Shown here piece after piece: positions 13,257 to 24,581 of a DNA stretch of 64,000 nucleotides. Source of the DNA: Neurospora intermedia (Eukaryota > Ascomycota > Sordariomycetes > Sordariales > Sordariaceae); contig BTPP01000005.1 of the NCBI GenBank assembly GCA_037102815.1, positions 2,108,001-2,172,000 of the forward strand, given 5' to 3'. The translations under genes were made by a program, and so were the position numbers. Under the pieces are notes generated by a model. The model did no database searches. It saw nothing but the letters and a program-made list of their open reading frames with translations, and had not been told where the DNA came from. Numbering within the stretch: position 1 is the stretch's first letter; the number at the start of each line of letters is the position of its first letter.

Positions 13257-15935
13257 TCAGGATGTAAAGCGAAACCTCATTGGTTGAGAGCCCCCGACCA
13301 TGCTGTCCCGTTTCTTCTTTCCACCAAGAGTAGCGGCTTTCTGTGCATGCTTCTCTGCCCACTCGCGGCTCTGCATCCTAGACCTATCAGCCGCCTCCTT
13401 TCGAGCTCTCTTCGCCGCCTCCTCTCTTTCGTGCCGCTCTCTCTCACGTTCCGCCGTATAGCCGTTGTCGCGTGCGAATACCTCCTTACCCCGCTGCCTC
13501 TGTTTCTGCGCCTCCTCCGCACTCACTGTGCTACGCCTGCTAACCGTGCTACTGCCCGTGACGCCACTGCGGTTGCTACCTGCTGACGCCCTCGAAATGC
13601 CACGACCGGCATTGGCTGCCGACAGCGAGTCAATCATGCTCAAGCGGCCGCGCGCCGGAAGAGTTGCCGCATTGTACGACTGTCGCTTGGTCGACGCGGC
13701 CGATCTGCCCACAGTAGCATTCCGCTTGTTCGCAGAAGAAGCTGTCGGTGACGCAAAAGAAGCCGTAGCGGGTGCCTTTGATAGAGGAGAACGGGGCTCT
13801 GCACAACCGCTAGCATGGCTGCCATCAAATGTACGAGCGACACTAGATCTCCCTTGCCGCGCCCGACTAACAACCGTCTCGCGAGGATTCGTAGCTTTTG
13901 AGACGCTAGCACGGACCGAGCGAGCCTTGGACTCGCGGCCCTTACCGTCCTCTTCCTCAGCTCGCTGTTTGGTCTCCGACTCCTCTCTCCTGCGACGTGA
14001 GATTGCCTGACCGGGTAGCTCAGAAGCGCCTCGCAGGGACGTTCTGGTGGACCTGACACGAACTTTGGGAGGCGAGGCGGTCCAAGAATCATCCATAGAC
14101 GGGGCGTTTTCGGAAATATATCCTTGTGAAAGACCAGATGCATGCTCTTCATTGAGGCGGCGGGCCACAGTGGGTGCTTGATTAGACCTGGCCGGAGGCA
14201 TAGGTCGCCGAAGGCTGGTTGGTCTGGTTGCTGTACCTTTCTTCTCAGCAGCCGCTTTATTATCGGCAAAGCTCATCGAGCTTGACTTCCGCAACGATGA
14301 AGAGCGATCGACATCTTTTGGGCGGACCGTGGTAGGTCCAGTTCTCTTGGAGCTTGTCCGCTGAGGTGGAGCGGCCTTGGACGTTCTCTGGACGCTCTGC
14401 ATCGAGGGCATTCCTGCGTCTACAGGAGACAAGATTCGGTCAACTCGCGCCAAGTCATTGATGGCTTCCAATTCATCCTCGAGCTTGTCGAGAGCTTCCA
14501 CCGAGTCTTCAATCCTGGACGCAGAACTCGAAATGGGTGGAAATAGTCTCGTTGGTTCCATGTGTTCGTCTTCCATGGCCTCCGAGAGGCCGTGACGATA
14601 TCTGTGACGGTGTTCGGTCTCCCACCTCATTCGAGACTCTTGTTGACAATCATCCACGGTTTCCGAGGAATGATGGTGGTATCGGTGACATGAATCAGTA
14701 TCCCACATCCGGGACTCGTCTTGGATGTGGCGGTCATTTTCTGCGCGTGAATCTGATTCTCGAGCTTCATCTCTCTCTTCTTCAGACTGATATTCGCCCA
14801 TCAGAAGACAATCTGACTCGAAGCTCACCTGAGGCTCATGTCGATGGTCCACGTCAACTTCTCCGTGAACATCGCGCATTTCATCGTCTGTATGGTAAGC
14901 GCTGGTCTCTTCAGCCATGCTGGAGACGGAATCCGCGTCCATTTGGACGATAGTAGTTTCAAAGTCGCCAGCCCTTTCATCCATCATGCTCTCCGTCTCT
15001 TCATCAATTGTCTCGCGGGTAATGTGGGAGCGCCTCATCTGAACATGGGATTCGTCGGAATGGATCGTGATGTTCGTCGGAACAGTATTATTCTCGACAA
15101 TGTCGCTGTGCTCGACGCCGTCGAGCTTAGTGGCTACAACCGTATAAACGTTGTCGGTGCCTAACTTGGCATCCGGCATTGACTTTGAACGCTGTGGGAC
15201 GAGGTTGCAGCCAAAGTAAAGCAGCTCTTTTGGGTTTTCGGATCCTTCGTAGCCACAGCGCTCAGGGTGTTCATGAGAACAGATTGGGTGAGCACATTCT
15301 CCGGATCCCGTATAGCCACAAATCTCTGGGTTATCGTGAGAGCAGACTGGATGAGCGCATCCTTCGGGCAGGGTCTTTGCCGGCAATGACAGAACCCACT
15401 CGAAGTGACCTGCGTAATGTTTGGCCAGCTGCTCTGCGTTGCTGGTGAGTCTTTGACTTTCCAGGGCAAGGTGATTGGGTTCCTCAAACTCTGAGAGACT
15501 CGTCAAGCTCAAGTCAGTTTGTCTTCATTGCACGAAGAGAGCTTGATTCCCAGATACCAATAGAGAGAGCCACAAACCTTTTGAGAAAAATGTGGAGATA
15601 GTCGCACCGGCATCAAGACTGTCTCCTTCGCCTAGCTTCTTGCGCACTTGACGCGCAGTCTCGTTCCCAAGTTCAGACCCGTCAGCTTGGTATCTTGCAG
15701 TACCTCTGGCCCTGACATTTGCCTTCTTGGGGCTACCCAAGTAATTGTTTCGGGTATTGATTGTTTGAGTCTTGTTTGGCTTCCTGCTATGATCGTGGTC
15801 GGTGTCTGAATTGGGATCCAAGACATAAAACTGATTGTTGTCGAGTCTGTGAGGGGTGCAGCTGGAGCGTAGTCCATGGTCGTGGATATCGAAGCCGATT
15901 CCATGTCGGTGGTGGTAGGTGCTGGCGGTCGCCAT
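13257..15935 (-). CDS. Unrecognised protein with tandem Cys/His repeats and basic C-terminal helix
   Basis: Two exons, 15935-15578 and 15490-13257, are joined across an 87-nt intron (GTTTGT donor, CTGAC branch, TCTCAG acceptor), giving 863 residues. I do not recognise the family. The N terminus is rich in His and Asp. Residues 164-203 hold two 21-residue repeats of the pattern C-x-H-P-x-C-S-H-x-x-P-E-x-C-G-Y, which could bind a metal. Residues of about 270-360 are acidic and His-rich with a second tandem repeat, and a predicted helix (EDSVEALDKLEDELEAI) follows. The next 350 residues are Ser/Arg-rich and look disordered. The C terminus is a long, highly charged helix of Glu, Arg and Lys, ending at a short hydrophobic tail. 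Such a layout would suit a scaffold or cytoskeleton-linked protein, but that is inference only. It lies downstream of dad2 on the same strand, 914 bp away. Confidence 0.8.
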
Positions 15936-16849
15936 GATTGTAATTAATTCTTCGTTCTAATATCGGCTTTTCCCGAAATAGCCAAGATCTGGAGGCCAGA
16001 CGATTGCGTTACTGACTGGCCTGAACAAGGATTCCAGAGTAATTTCGCTCAAAGGGAAAAAGACAAGATTATCTCTGTGCAGACGCGGGGTGGCTCGTTA
16101 TCCAGAAAAGTGAGATTGTGATGGGCTAGATCCGGGGAAGGCTGATCGAAAACTTGCTGGTTATTGATTGAACAATTATGCTGGTGTAGCAGTTGGGCAC
16201 TGGAGTCTTTGGCTGACGACAGAAGTGATTCAACTGAAGTGGTCGAGAAAACTGTGTTGGAGTCCTAAAGGCCGTTGGCTTTTGTGCTTCATCCAGAACG
16301 TCATGCGTCTTAATACTGGCGGCGGGCGCTCTTCCCTTTTCCTTGAACTGGCAGTCAAGCTCGTGTCCGTAACTTCTTCCCATCTTCACCACAATGCTTG
16401 AGGGCCATTCCACTTCGTTCTCGGCACCTTTGATGGACTCGTAACTGCAAGTGCTCGTGGTCTCATGGTTGTGGTTGTTGTCTGATGTCTTGAAGCGGCG
16501 ACTTCCTCAAGCAACCCCCTGGCTGACTTTGACCAAACCGACTTCTTTATCAGCGACCAAGTAGAAAAACTTGAAGCCCACCCCTAGTTGCCTCTTCGTA
16601 CTCGGAAGGTACAAACTGAAGTTGGCAGCACCGATAAAAAACAGGGCAGTCCACATAGCGTCTTACTCTAACATGAAGCTTTCTGACCTGATTGTGTCTC
16701 TTTTAGAGCGCATTGGTGCGGTAGTAGCATTGATCCTTCAAAAAAAAGATTACTTCTGACTTGAGTCCTCAGCCAATCCCAGGAAGGACTGGCTGAATGG
16801 TGTAGCCTGGCTGGCCGAGGCGGCCTGGAAGACAGACACTTCCTCCGGT
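15936..16849. other. Spacer between dad2 and the Cys/His-repeat gene
   Basis: It holds the promoter and leader of the Cys/His-repeat gene and the 3' end of dad2. Short open frames on both strands overlap one another and show no domain. Nothing else is seen. Confidence 0.5.
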
Positions 16850-17321
16850 TTACTCTTCTTCTGCAGCTCCCTCCGCATGTGCTTGAAGTGCAGGCGCATG
16901 TTCGGTTGGGATGCGAACAAGAGTCTGGGGAAGATCTTCCTCTGAGGGCTCCTGGACACCTGCACTTGGCTTGGGCAATTTGGCTGAGGCAGGCATGTTA
17001 GTAAGGACCAAGAGGGATGCTACCAGTATGGCGTGGATGATGCTTACCAGATGCCATGTTGATAGCTCTCAGCACATTATGCCAATTGCTAAGGACAAGG
17101 GCAATGGCTTCTGTTCCATCGGAAAGAGTTGCCAGCTTTTGTGCGAGTGCCTCCATCTGCGTTGCCATTGCCGCACTGAGATCGCGCAGCTCCTTGAGAT
17201 TCTCCAGCTCGGCCTTCTTCTCGTTGACTCTGGCAACCAGGGCGGGAGACTGGCCCGTGGTGCTTGCGCCCATGGACGAAAAGCCTCTGGCAGGAAATGC
17301 GGACATTGTGGCTGCAGTCAC
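16850..17321 (-). CDS. dad2: DASH complex subunit DAD2
   Basis: Two exons, 17321-17048 and 16983-16850, are joined over a 64-nt intron (GTAAGC donor, TTACTAAC branch, CTCAG acceptor). The product has 135 residues, or 130 if the second in-frame ATG (17306) is used; the latter gives the MSAFPARGF start I would expect. DAD2 is one of ten subunits of the fungal DASH/Dam1 ring, which couples kinetochores to spindle microtubules. The N-terminal half is a coiled coil (VNEKKAELENLKELRDLSAA) followed by the family segment LSDGTEAIALVLSNWHNVLR with the conserved NW. A short acidic tail ends in EEE. The length is normal for the family. The gene is head to head with shugoshin, 1053 bp apart. Confidence 0.93.
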
Positions 17322-18374
17322 GGCGTTGGTGATTGGGAAGAAATGTAGTGGATGGGAGTTTATGGAGATCTACATGTGTTCAGGAAATGGTAGAGGTAGT
17401 CAAGAGCCGTTGGTCGAATCTAAGTGGTGGAAGTCCTTGCTTGAATGACAAGACGGACGGGAAGATGCCCTGGGAGGAAAGAGCGTGCAGTGCTGTTCCT
17501 TGTTGTGATTGCTTCAGTTGCTGCTAGGTGATGCTGTTAGTGGCCGCCGGTACAGTAGAAACCCCCCCTTTTGCAACTAATGCCGGCAGCCCAAAATCTT
17601 TGCAAAAGGGGGGGTTTTGCAAAAGAAGGTGCTGGAGCACAGACCAAGCAAAGACCCTTTAGCCACTAGATAATGGTCATTGATACTAAAAAGTGGGTCT
17701 TCAAGCCGGCCGAGCCCCCGGTATACGGGTATAAGAGTGCCCGCCCCACCAAATTCGACCCCTGCTTTTGCAAATCTGGGCTATCCGCGTTGCAAATTGC
17801 AGGTTGCAGGAATTACCACCAGAGGGAATGCAGGCAGTCGAAATCCTTTGCAAAAGGGGGGATTTTGCAAAAGAGGGGGGTTGCAAAAGCAGGGGTTCCT
17901 ACTGTAATACTGCTCATAGCATGGACCTTAGTGTATGCTTGTTTTCATGGGCGGCAGGCAACACCGCAGGTCAGAGTCTGGACGGTGAAAGCTTCCAGTG
18001 GGCCGCGTCCCCGCTTCACCTACATAGTTCAGCACTGAACCTCGTTGCTGGTCAACCCTGGACCTTGGCCAACTGCAAGAGAACCGCGACGCTAAACCGA
18101 TTTGGGAACCAGAGTAAACAAAAATGTTCGCGAAATGACACCTGGGAATTTCAGTTGTCCACCTCCGCTCCCACCCACCCAATCCACCGCACTGTTGCAC
18201 GGTGCACCTGCCCAGCCTCTTCCTTCCCCAACGTATCGATCGCATTCCAAACAACAACCTGACTCAAAGAGCTTCACATCCACGACAATCTGTATTGTAT
18301 GTCTATGATAGCGATCCGGTCGAACTAATAACAACCCTTTTTGGCTGTCTTGTCCACGAGGACGACAATGCGAA
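17322..18374. promoter_or_regulatory. Shared upstream region of dad2 and sgo1
   Basis: The 1053 bases between the two start codons serve as the upstream region of both divergent mitotic genes. A 352-bp MITE occupies the dad2-proximal half. No open frame in it shows coding character. Confidence 0.6.
17553..17904. mobile_element. Tc1/mariner-type MITE with TA target duplication
   Basis: The element is 352 bp. Its ends form an inverted repeat: 22 of the outer 25 bases match, both starting CAGTAG and running into CTTTTGCAAC. It is flanked on both sides by TA (17551-17552 and 17905-17906), the target duplication of Tc1/mariner elements, whose ends typically start CAGT. Inside, TTTGCAA motifs recur, and a 28-base block at 17598-17625 is repeated directly at 17846-17873 with one mismatch. 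There is no transposase frame, so it would depend on an enzyme supplied elsewhere. The TTTGCAA repeats may be enzyme-binding sites; that is inference. The exact family is unknown. Confidence 0.78.
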
Positions 18375-20832
18375 ATGGCCCGTCTCAACGAACAAGCCAT
18401 GTCGTCCGTCTCGTTGTCAACAGACAATCTCGAGCTCTGTATGTGTCGCGACTTTGTCTCCCTAATCGCGCCAATGCGACAACACAGCTAACCTCATCGC
18501 GTCTTGACAGTGCGTAGGAAGTTCCTCAGACAAAACAGAGATATTGCTCGGGTCAATTCCACACAGTCACTCCGTATCCGTGGGTTGGAGAATGAATGCG
18601 CTCGTTTGCTGTCGGAAAACCTCGAACTCCGTGGTCAGGTCTTACGCCTCGAAAAGGAGCTCCAAGACAACGCTGCGCGAAGGGTGGCCGATCATGCGCT
18701 CGAGGTCAAGGCCAAGATGGAGACGCAGTTGGCGGAACTCAGTTCGCTGCTGGCAAGCTTAGGGGAGCCGCCCTCGAAGCGGCGCCTTTCAGAAGAAAGG
18801 CGATACGCGCAGCCTCGACCGAGCGTTCACCGAAGCCCTCCCTTACGAAGAGCACGCCAGGAGGCCGACCAGGAACTACTGGCTGAGCAGGAAGGAAGGC
18901 TACCGCCGATATACGAGAACAAGACGTATGCGCGAGCCACAATGAAGTAAGTCGCTTGCAGTTCCCGGTACATGATACATTCAAGCATATGGCTGACACC
19001 CAAGCAGCAGTGAAGAAATCCTAGCGCTGTGCATGCAGGCAGATGATTCGAATGACTCGCCAGACATCGGACCGCCGCCAGTATCTAGGTTTGTCGAGGA
19101 TGATATGGTCATACCTTGTTCACCATCGCCGAACAAGAACGCCGAGACTGAAGAAACAGAAACTACCGAGCAAGTGCAAGAGAGCCCTAGGACTCTTCAG
19201 GTGCCGCCGTCACTATCGCCTCCTAAACTTGACTACGACATGAGACCAAACATGATCCTATTCAGCCCACCTAAAGAATTGAGAGTTGCGGAACCCTCCA
19301 AAATGTTCAGTCCCCCTCCGATGGAACCGCCAAAACAGTCCGCATCGGCTGTACCGAGTGTGACAATACGAGCAGGCCTCAAGCGAAAGTTGAACGGCGA
19401 GAACCAAAACGAACCCAACAAGGCAACCAAGCTTCAGCAAGGAAAGGAGAATGGCAATGAGACTGGGATCAAGAAAGGACTCTCTGCCCGCGACCCGCAC
19501 AAGAGGAAAAGCATCAAAGAGACCGCAACGAAACCGAGAGCCCCGCTGTCAGCAAAGAGCACGAACGAGCACATTGTCTCTCCGAAGAAGCCGGCGAAGC
19601 CCCACCATGTGGCCGACGATTTTAAGCCGGTGAAGGTGCACAAGGCGTCAAAGGGCAAGGAGAAAGCTGACCTGCCCGCTCCGGAAGAGAAGTCAGCAGT
19701 AGAAGAAACGCAAGGAAATTCTACGCCGGCATTGATGAAAGTCGAGATCCTCCCACCGGCTCTGGAACCTACACCTGAAGTTGCAGAGATTCCCGAAACC
19801 GATATTCTGATCACACCTGGAACACCAGAGCGCGCCTCTGAAAGCACTGTTGTGACCCATGATACCCCGCCGCCAGCCCACATTTCATCTAATGGAGAGA
19901 CGTCGCGGCCTAGCAGGCGTGCCAGAGCGGCTATCAGCTATACGGAGCCCAATCTGCGCGACAAGATGCGACGACCGACCAAAGAGCTCTTTGATGCCGT
20001 TTCTGGGGAGGGCAAGTTCCTTCACAGGCCGACATCGCAACAGCAGCAGCAGCAGCAGCAACGCAAGGGCGACGAGTCAGCACCGACGTCAGTTAGCAAG
20101 GTCAAGGCCGAGCCGTCGCCGGCGGTGGATATAAGTAGTCTGACCAGCAGTACGCTGTTTGAGAGGGAGAAGGAACCACAGCCGGAGGAAGGAATATTAT
20201 CTCCAAACGGCATCCTCCCAAGCTCAGTAGACCTGGGAAGGAGGAGACGCGCCTCATCCTTTTCTACTGCAGCCCCTGCAATGACAATTCCTTCGGTCCG
20301 AGAACAACCAACTCTAAACCCCCCAGCCGCGGAGGAGACCGATGAAAACGCCGCGGTCGAGGCTCAGATTCAGAAGGAGCTGAGTAATAGTATTACAACA
20401 CGGCCCAGGGGTGGAAAGGGGAGGCAATCAATGAGCCGTTCCGCACCCACGATCCCAACAGAAAATCACGAGCACGAGGACGCACAACTCTCGACGAACT
20501 CAGCCTCGGTGGATCTTTACGACTTTGCTAGTTGTGCATCTCCAGATAGTGCAGCACCCCAGCTAGAAGCGACTACCGGCGATGTTCCTGTGAATAAGAA
20601 GGCACCAAAAGGTCCAAGAAGAGCGTCCTCAGCTGCTTCGACCGAGACAACAGCAACAGCATCCGCAAAGCCGAGATCTTCCCGAAAAAGGGCTTCAATG
20701 CTGGTGCCAAAGAAAAGCTTGTGGGCCGAAGAGCTAGCGCAGGAGGAAGAGGATGAGGAAGATGTCGGCAATGACAGTGGCGGGTCCTTGTCCAAGGGGA
20801 GGGCCTCGAGGAGGAGAAGTATGATGCTTTGA
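18375..20832 (+). CDS. sgo1: Shugoshin (centromere cohesion protector)
   Basis: Three exons, 18375-18438, 18511-18946 and 19008-20832, give 774 residues. Shugoshin recruits protein phosphatase 2A to centromeres and protects cohesin until anaphase. The N terminus (about 20-90) is the family coiled coil, starting LLRRKFLRQNRDIARVNS and continuing through leucine heptads (LENECARLLSENLELRGQV). The C-terminal basic shugoshin motif is at about 466-498 (PSRRARAAISYTEPNLRDK). Between and beyond them the protein is long, Pro/Ser/Lys-rich and probably disordered. A CAG/CAA run at about residue 511 encodes eight Gln. The third acceptor is a CAGCAG tandem (19005-19010), so mRNAs may differ by one codon. 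The first exon codes for only 21 residues, matching the usual MARLNEQ start. It is divergent from dad2. Confidence 0.93.
20041..20064 (+). repeat. CAG/CAA run within shugoshin
   Basis: A trinucleotide run, mostly CAG, encodes eight glutamines in the disordered tail of shugoshin, just behind the C-terminal motif. It is likely to vary in length among strains. Confidence 0.8.
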
Positions 20833-21487
20833 ATGGACCTTGGCAGAGCTGGGGAGCCTGGGATGGAATTGTTGTATAGTTGTTATTCACACGGCACAGC
20901 GTAAGGCGTTTTGTGGTTTACAGGATATGGAGCTAAATCACAGGTGGAACTGGACAAGAGCTCCCCCCATGACTGTACTTAACCAGCAAGCTGGCATGTT
21001 TGGATAGCTCAAACATGGAGAGGACATGACACAAATGTATTTTATGACCTGTATAAGAATATTCCCCCTGATCAAGCATCAACAATGCGTTGCTGCGCGA
21101 CCGTTAGCGCTGACAGCTGGCAGCGGATGCCACGACACTGGACGTTTCTTCCGTTCTGTTCGGCAGTCCTCTGCCCCACCTTTCAGTGGTGGGGTGCCGT
21201 CCACTGGCGACGGAAGCTGCAGGGAGCTTGGTCCAGGTCGATTCCATCAACTTTTCGGAGGGGGTCCAGCATCCCACCTTGACCTGAGGTTGACGCTGAA
21301 GCTGCCTGCCCGATCATTGAACTGGAGAACAGCAAACAACAACGGCGGCCATTCCTTCTCCAGATTTTTGCCAACCATCCTGCTTCCCCCCGCGCATTCT
21401 GAAGCATCACCATCTGAAGACGAAGTCAATACCTACAGCTTTCTTCTTTTCAGTCACCAGTAAAGCAACCCATATAAATCAGGCACC
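20833..21487. promoter_or_regulatory. Spacer between sgo1 and cct3
   Basis: The 655 bases between these tandem plus-strand genes hold the sgo1 3' end and the cct3 promoter and leader. The open frames here overlap on both strands and show no domain. No other feature is seen. Confidence 0.5.
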
Positions 21488-23551
21488 ATGCAGGCACCGG
21501 TCCTGGTAATGAGTATGTACCAGCGCTCGAAGCTACCTCTTGCCCCTTTTCGCACTGATATTGGGGATATCCTCACTTGTCAGCCGGCAGTAACCATACA
21601 GCATACTGACTGACCTTACCTCCTACCCTTACAGACACCAACAGTGGTGAGAGGCAGACTGGCCGCAAGGCTCAGATGTCCAACATCGCCGCCGCCAAAA
21701 CGTACAGTTCCCAGGCCCTTCCCCCCCCTAATAGCGGATAAGACCGCCTTTCACCCCGCCATGGACCCTGACTGACCGCCCCCCCCTCGGCTCGTAGTGT
21801 CGCTGATATCATCCGATCCTGCCTCGGCCCCAAGGCCATGCTCAAGATGCTTCTCGATCCCATGGGCGGTATCGTCCTCACCAACGACGGCCATGCTATT
21901 CTCCGCGAGATCGAAGTGTCGCACCCCGCAGCCAAGAGCATGATCGAGCTCAGCCGGACACAAGACGAAGAAGTTGGTGACGGTACCACAACAGTCATCA
22001 TTCTTGGTAGGGAAATCTTTGGCTACAGCTGCGCCGTATACCGTTCACTGACATGTGGTATTCACAAACAGCCGGCGAGATCCTCGCGCAATCCCTCCCC
22101 CAGCTCGAGCGCAACATCCACCCCGTCGTCATCATCTCGGCCTTCAAGCGCGCCCTCAAGGACGCCCTGCAGATCATCGAAGACATCTCGCTCCCGATCG
22201 ACATCAACGATGATCAGGCCATGTACAAGCTCATCTCGTCCTCGATCGGCACCAAGTACGTTTCCCGATGGTCGGAACTCATGTGCGGGCTAGCGCTCAA
22301 GGCCGTGCGCACCGTGACGTGGGAGCAGGGTAATGGCAAGAAGGAGGTCGACATCAAGAGGTATGCGCGCGTGGAGAAGGTGCCGGGCGGCGAGATTGAG
22401 GACAGCAGGGTATTGGACGGCGTTATGCTCAACAAGGACATCACACACCCCAAGATGCGCCGCAGGATCGAGAACCCGCGCATCATCCTGCTCGACTGCC
22501 CGCTCGAGTACAAGAAGGGCGAGTCGCAGACCAACATTGAGATCACAAAGGAGGAGGACTGGAACCGCATCCTGCAGATTGAGGAGGAGCAGGTCAAGCA
22601 GATGTGCGAGCATATCCTTGCCTTCAACCCCGACCTTGTTATCACAGAGAAGGGTGTCTCTGGTGAGTTCGACTCCATAAATGGGAAGCGCGTATCACGT
22701 CGGTGGCAGGAAAGCTAACGATGTTTTCACTCACAGATCTCGCACAACACTATCTCATGAAGGCCAACGTTACCGCGCTCAGACGTGTGCGCAAGACCGA
22801 CAACAACAGAATTGCCAGGGCGACCGGCGCTACTATTGTCAACCGAGTAGAGGATCTCCAGGAATCCGACGTTGGCACTAACTGCGGCCTGTTCGAGGTC
22901 GAGAAGATTGGCGACGAGTACTTCACCTTCCTCACAAAGTGCAAGGACCCCAAGGCCTGCACCGTCCTTCTCCGCGGTCCCTCCAAGGACGTTCTTAACG
23001 AGATCGAGCGCAACCTGCAAGATGCCATGGGCGTGGCGCGCAACGTCATGTTCCACCCCAGGCTATCGCCCGGTGGTGGTGCGACCGAGATGGCCGTGTC
23101 CGTCAGGTTAACACAGCTCGCGAAGAGCATCGAGGGTGTCCAACAATGGCCGTACAAGGCCGTCGCCGAGGCCCTCGAGGTCATTCCCCGTACACTTGTC
23201 CAGAACGCCGGCAAGAGCCCCGTCCGTGTGCTCACCGATCTCCGCGCGAAGCATGCCGAGGGCAAGAACTCGTGGGGTATCAACGGCGATACTGGTGCCA
23301 TTGTGGATATGAAGGATTATGGAGTCTGGGAGCCCGAGGCCATCAAGGTGCAGAGCATGAAGACTGCTATCGAGGTATGTTTGGACTTTTTTTGTCTTTT
23401 TTCTTGACGTTCAGTTTCAATGCTCTTTTAACTGTCTACTGACCATCTACACAAACAGGCTGCCTGCCTCCTATTGAGAGTTGACGATATCTGCAGTGCC
23501 AGAAAGGCACAGCCAGGTGTCGGTGTCAGCTCGGGCGGCGGTGATGAGTAA
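21488..23551 (+). CDS. cct3: Chaperonin TRiC/CCT subunit gamma
   Basis: Six exons (21488-21512, 21635-21701, 21798-22006, 22072-22662, 22737-23374, 23459-23551) code for 540 residues, the usual size. CCT3 is one of eight subunits of the cytosolic chaperonin that folds actin, tubulin and WD40 proteins using ATP. Group II chaperonin signatures are clear: [11 protein letters not shown] near 41, [11 protein letters not shown] near 59 and the nucleotide-binding GDGTTT at 91-96. Near the C terminus are [15 protein letters not shown] and the LLRVDDI segment, with a short Gly-rich tail. The N terminus ([11 protein letters not shown]) matches the gamma subunit specifically. The first exon has only 25 nt, so introns crowd the 5' end, as is common in highly expressed fungal genes. 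The 3' end is 304 bp from the convergent PRKRIP1-like gene. Confidence 0.97.
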
Positions 23552-23855
23552 ATGATATGAAGGGTGCGAGTGGGTAGCCCAGGGTCAACTGAGTTATAGT
23601 CTGTCCGGCAAAAGGTGGTATGATATCCCGTTAATGATTCTTTGGTGGTCAACGCATAGCACCCATTGCATGAGCACCCCTTTATGTATATGCTAGATGG
23701 ACCTTGGCATGGTAGATAAAAGGGGTTCTGAAAGGCCTGGTCGAGAGGTCTATCCTTGTTCCGTAACCGCAGGGCGTGATGCTGTCCATGCTTTCCCCCG
23801 TCGCTGATTGTTGCTCTACTCGCTTGGGTAAAATTAATACTGTCAACATCCCCCT
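23552..23855. other. Convergent spacer between cct3 and the PRKRIP1-like gene
   Basis: About 300 bases hold the 3' ends of two convergent genes. The transcripts may overlap. No other feature is visible. Confidence 0.5.
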
Positions 23856-24581
23856 TCAGTCGTCTTCGACGATAAGTAGCCCAGACTCCGCATTTCCGGG
23901 TACTACTACCCCGGAAGCAGCCGCAGCCGTGGTCAAAGTGGACGACTTGTCCGCTTCCTTTGCGGTACTCTCTCCAGCGGTGTCGTTGCTAGTGGCTCCA
24001 GCTCCGGCTGCACTCTCCTTTGCGCCTCCCTCGTCCCCGGTCTTTGCAGTCTCTTTCTTCTCGGCCCCATTTGCTGTCGTTACACTCCCTCCTTGACTTG
24101 CACTACCAATTCCACTTCCACCTCCCCCTCCACCTTTCCCCCCCTTCCCTTTATTCTTCTTCTTCTCCCTCTTCTCCCGATTCCTCCTTGTCTTCTCCTC
24201 ATCCGCCCTCTCCCTCTCCCTTTTCTTGGCTTCAAACTCCTCCCTCTCCTTCTCCTTGGCAACCTCCTCATCCATGATCCTCAGCCGTTCATATTCCCTC
24301 CTCCGGGCAGCTTTATATACATGGAACTCGCCCGATCCCGCACCGGCAGAAGAACCCTGGACGTTGGTCACGATTTCCGGAGGGGGAGGTAGTCGAGAGG
24401 AGCCGGAAGTGGTAGAGGAGGGGAGCGGTGGGATGATGATTTCTCGATCGGGTTTGGCGAAGAGTTGTTGCAGGTGGGAGGCTTGAAGGGAGGTGGGAGA
24501 GGAAGCGCGGAGACGCTTGGTGGGGCGGGAGGAGAGGCGAGAGGTGGAGGTTGGGATCGAGGAGGGGTCGTCGGCTGACAT
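23856..24581 (-). CDS. PRKRIP1-like spliceosomal protein (DUF1168)
   Basis: A single exon of 241 residues starts at MSADDPSS. The frame is open further upstream, but this ATG is the one that fits the family. The core (about 80-155) begins GSGEFHVYKAARRREYERL and continues as a very charged helix of Glu, Lys and Arg; this is the DUF1168/PRKRIP1 signature. In animals PRKRIP1 was named as a binder of the kinase PKR and is found in the catalytic spliceosome, where its long helix bridges parts of the complex; a nuclear splicing role is likely here too. The C-terminal third is Gly-, Ala- and Thr-rich and low in complexity, and probably fungal-specific. It ends in an acidic VEDD. Confidence 0.85.
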   Translation of the reverse strand: MSADDPSSIPTSTSRLSSRPTKRLRASSPTSLQASHLQQLFAKPDREIIIPPLPSSTTSGSSRLPPPPEIVTNVQGSSAGAGSGEFHVYKAARRREYERLRIMDEEVAKEKEREEFEAKKRERERADEEKTRRNREKREKKKNKGKGGKGGGGGGSGIGSASQGGSVTTANGAEKKETAKTGDEGGAKESAAGAGATSNDTAGESTAKEADKSSTLTTAAAASGVVVPGNAESGLLIVEDD

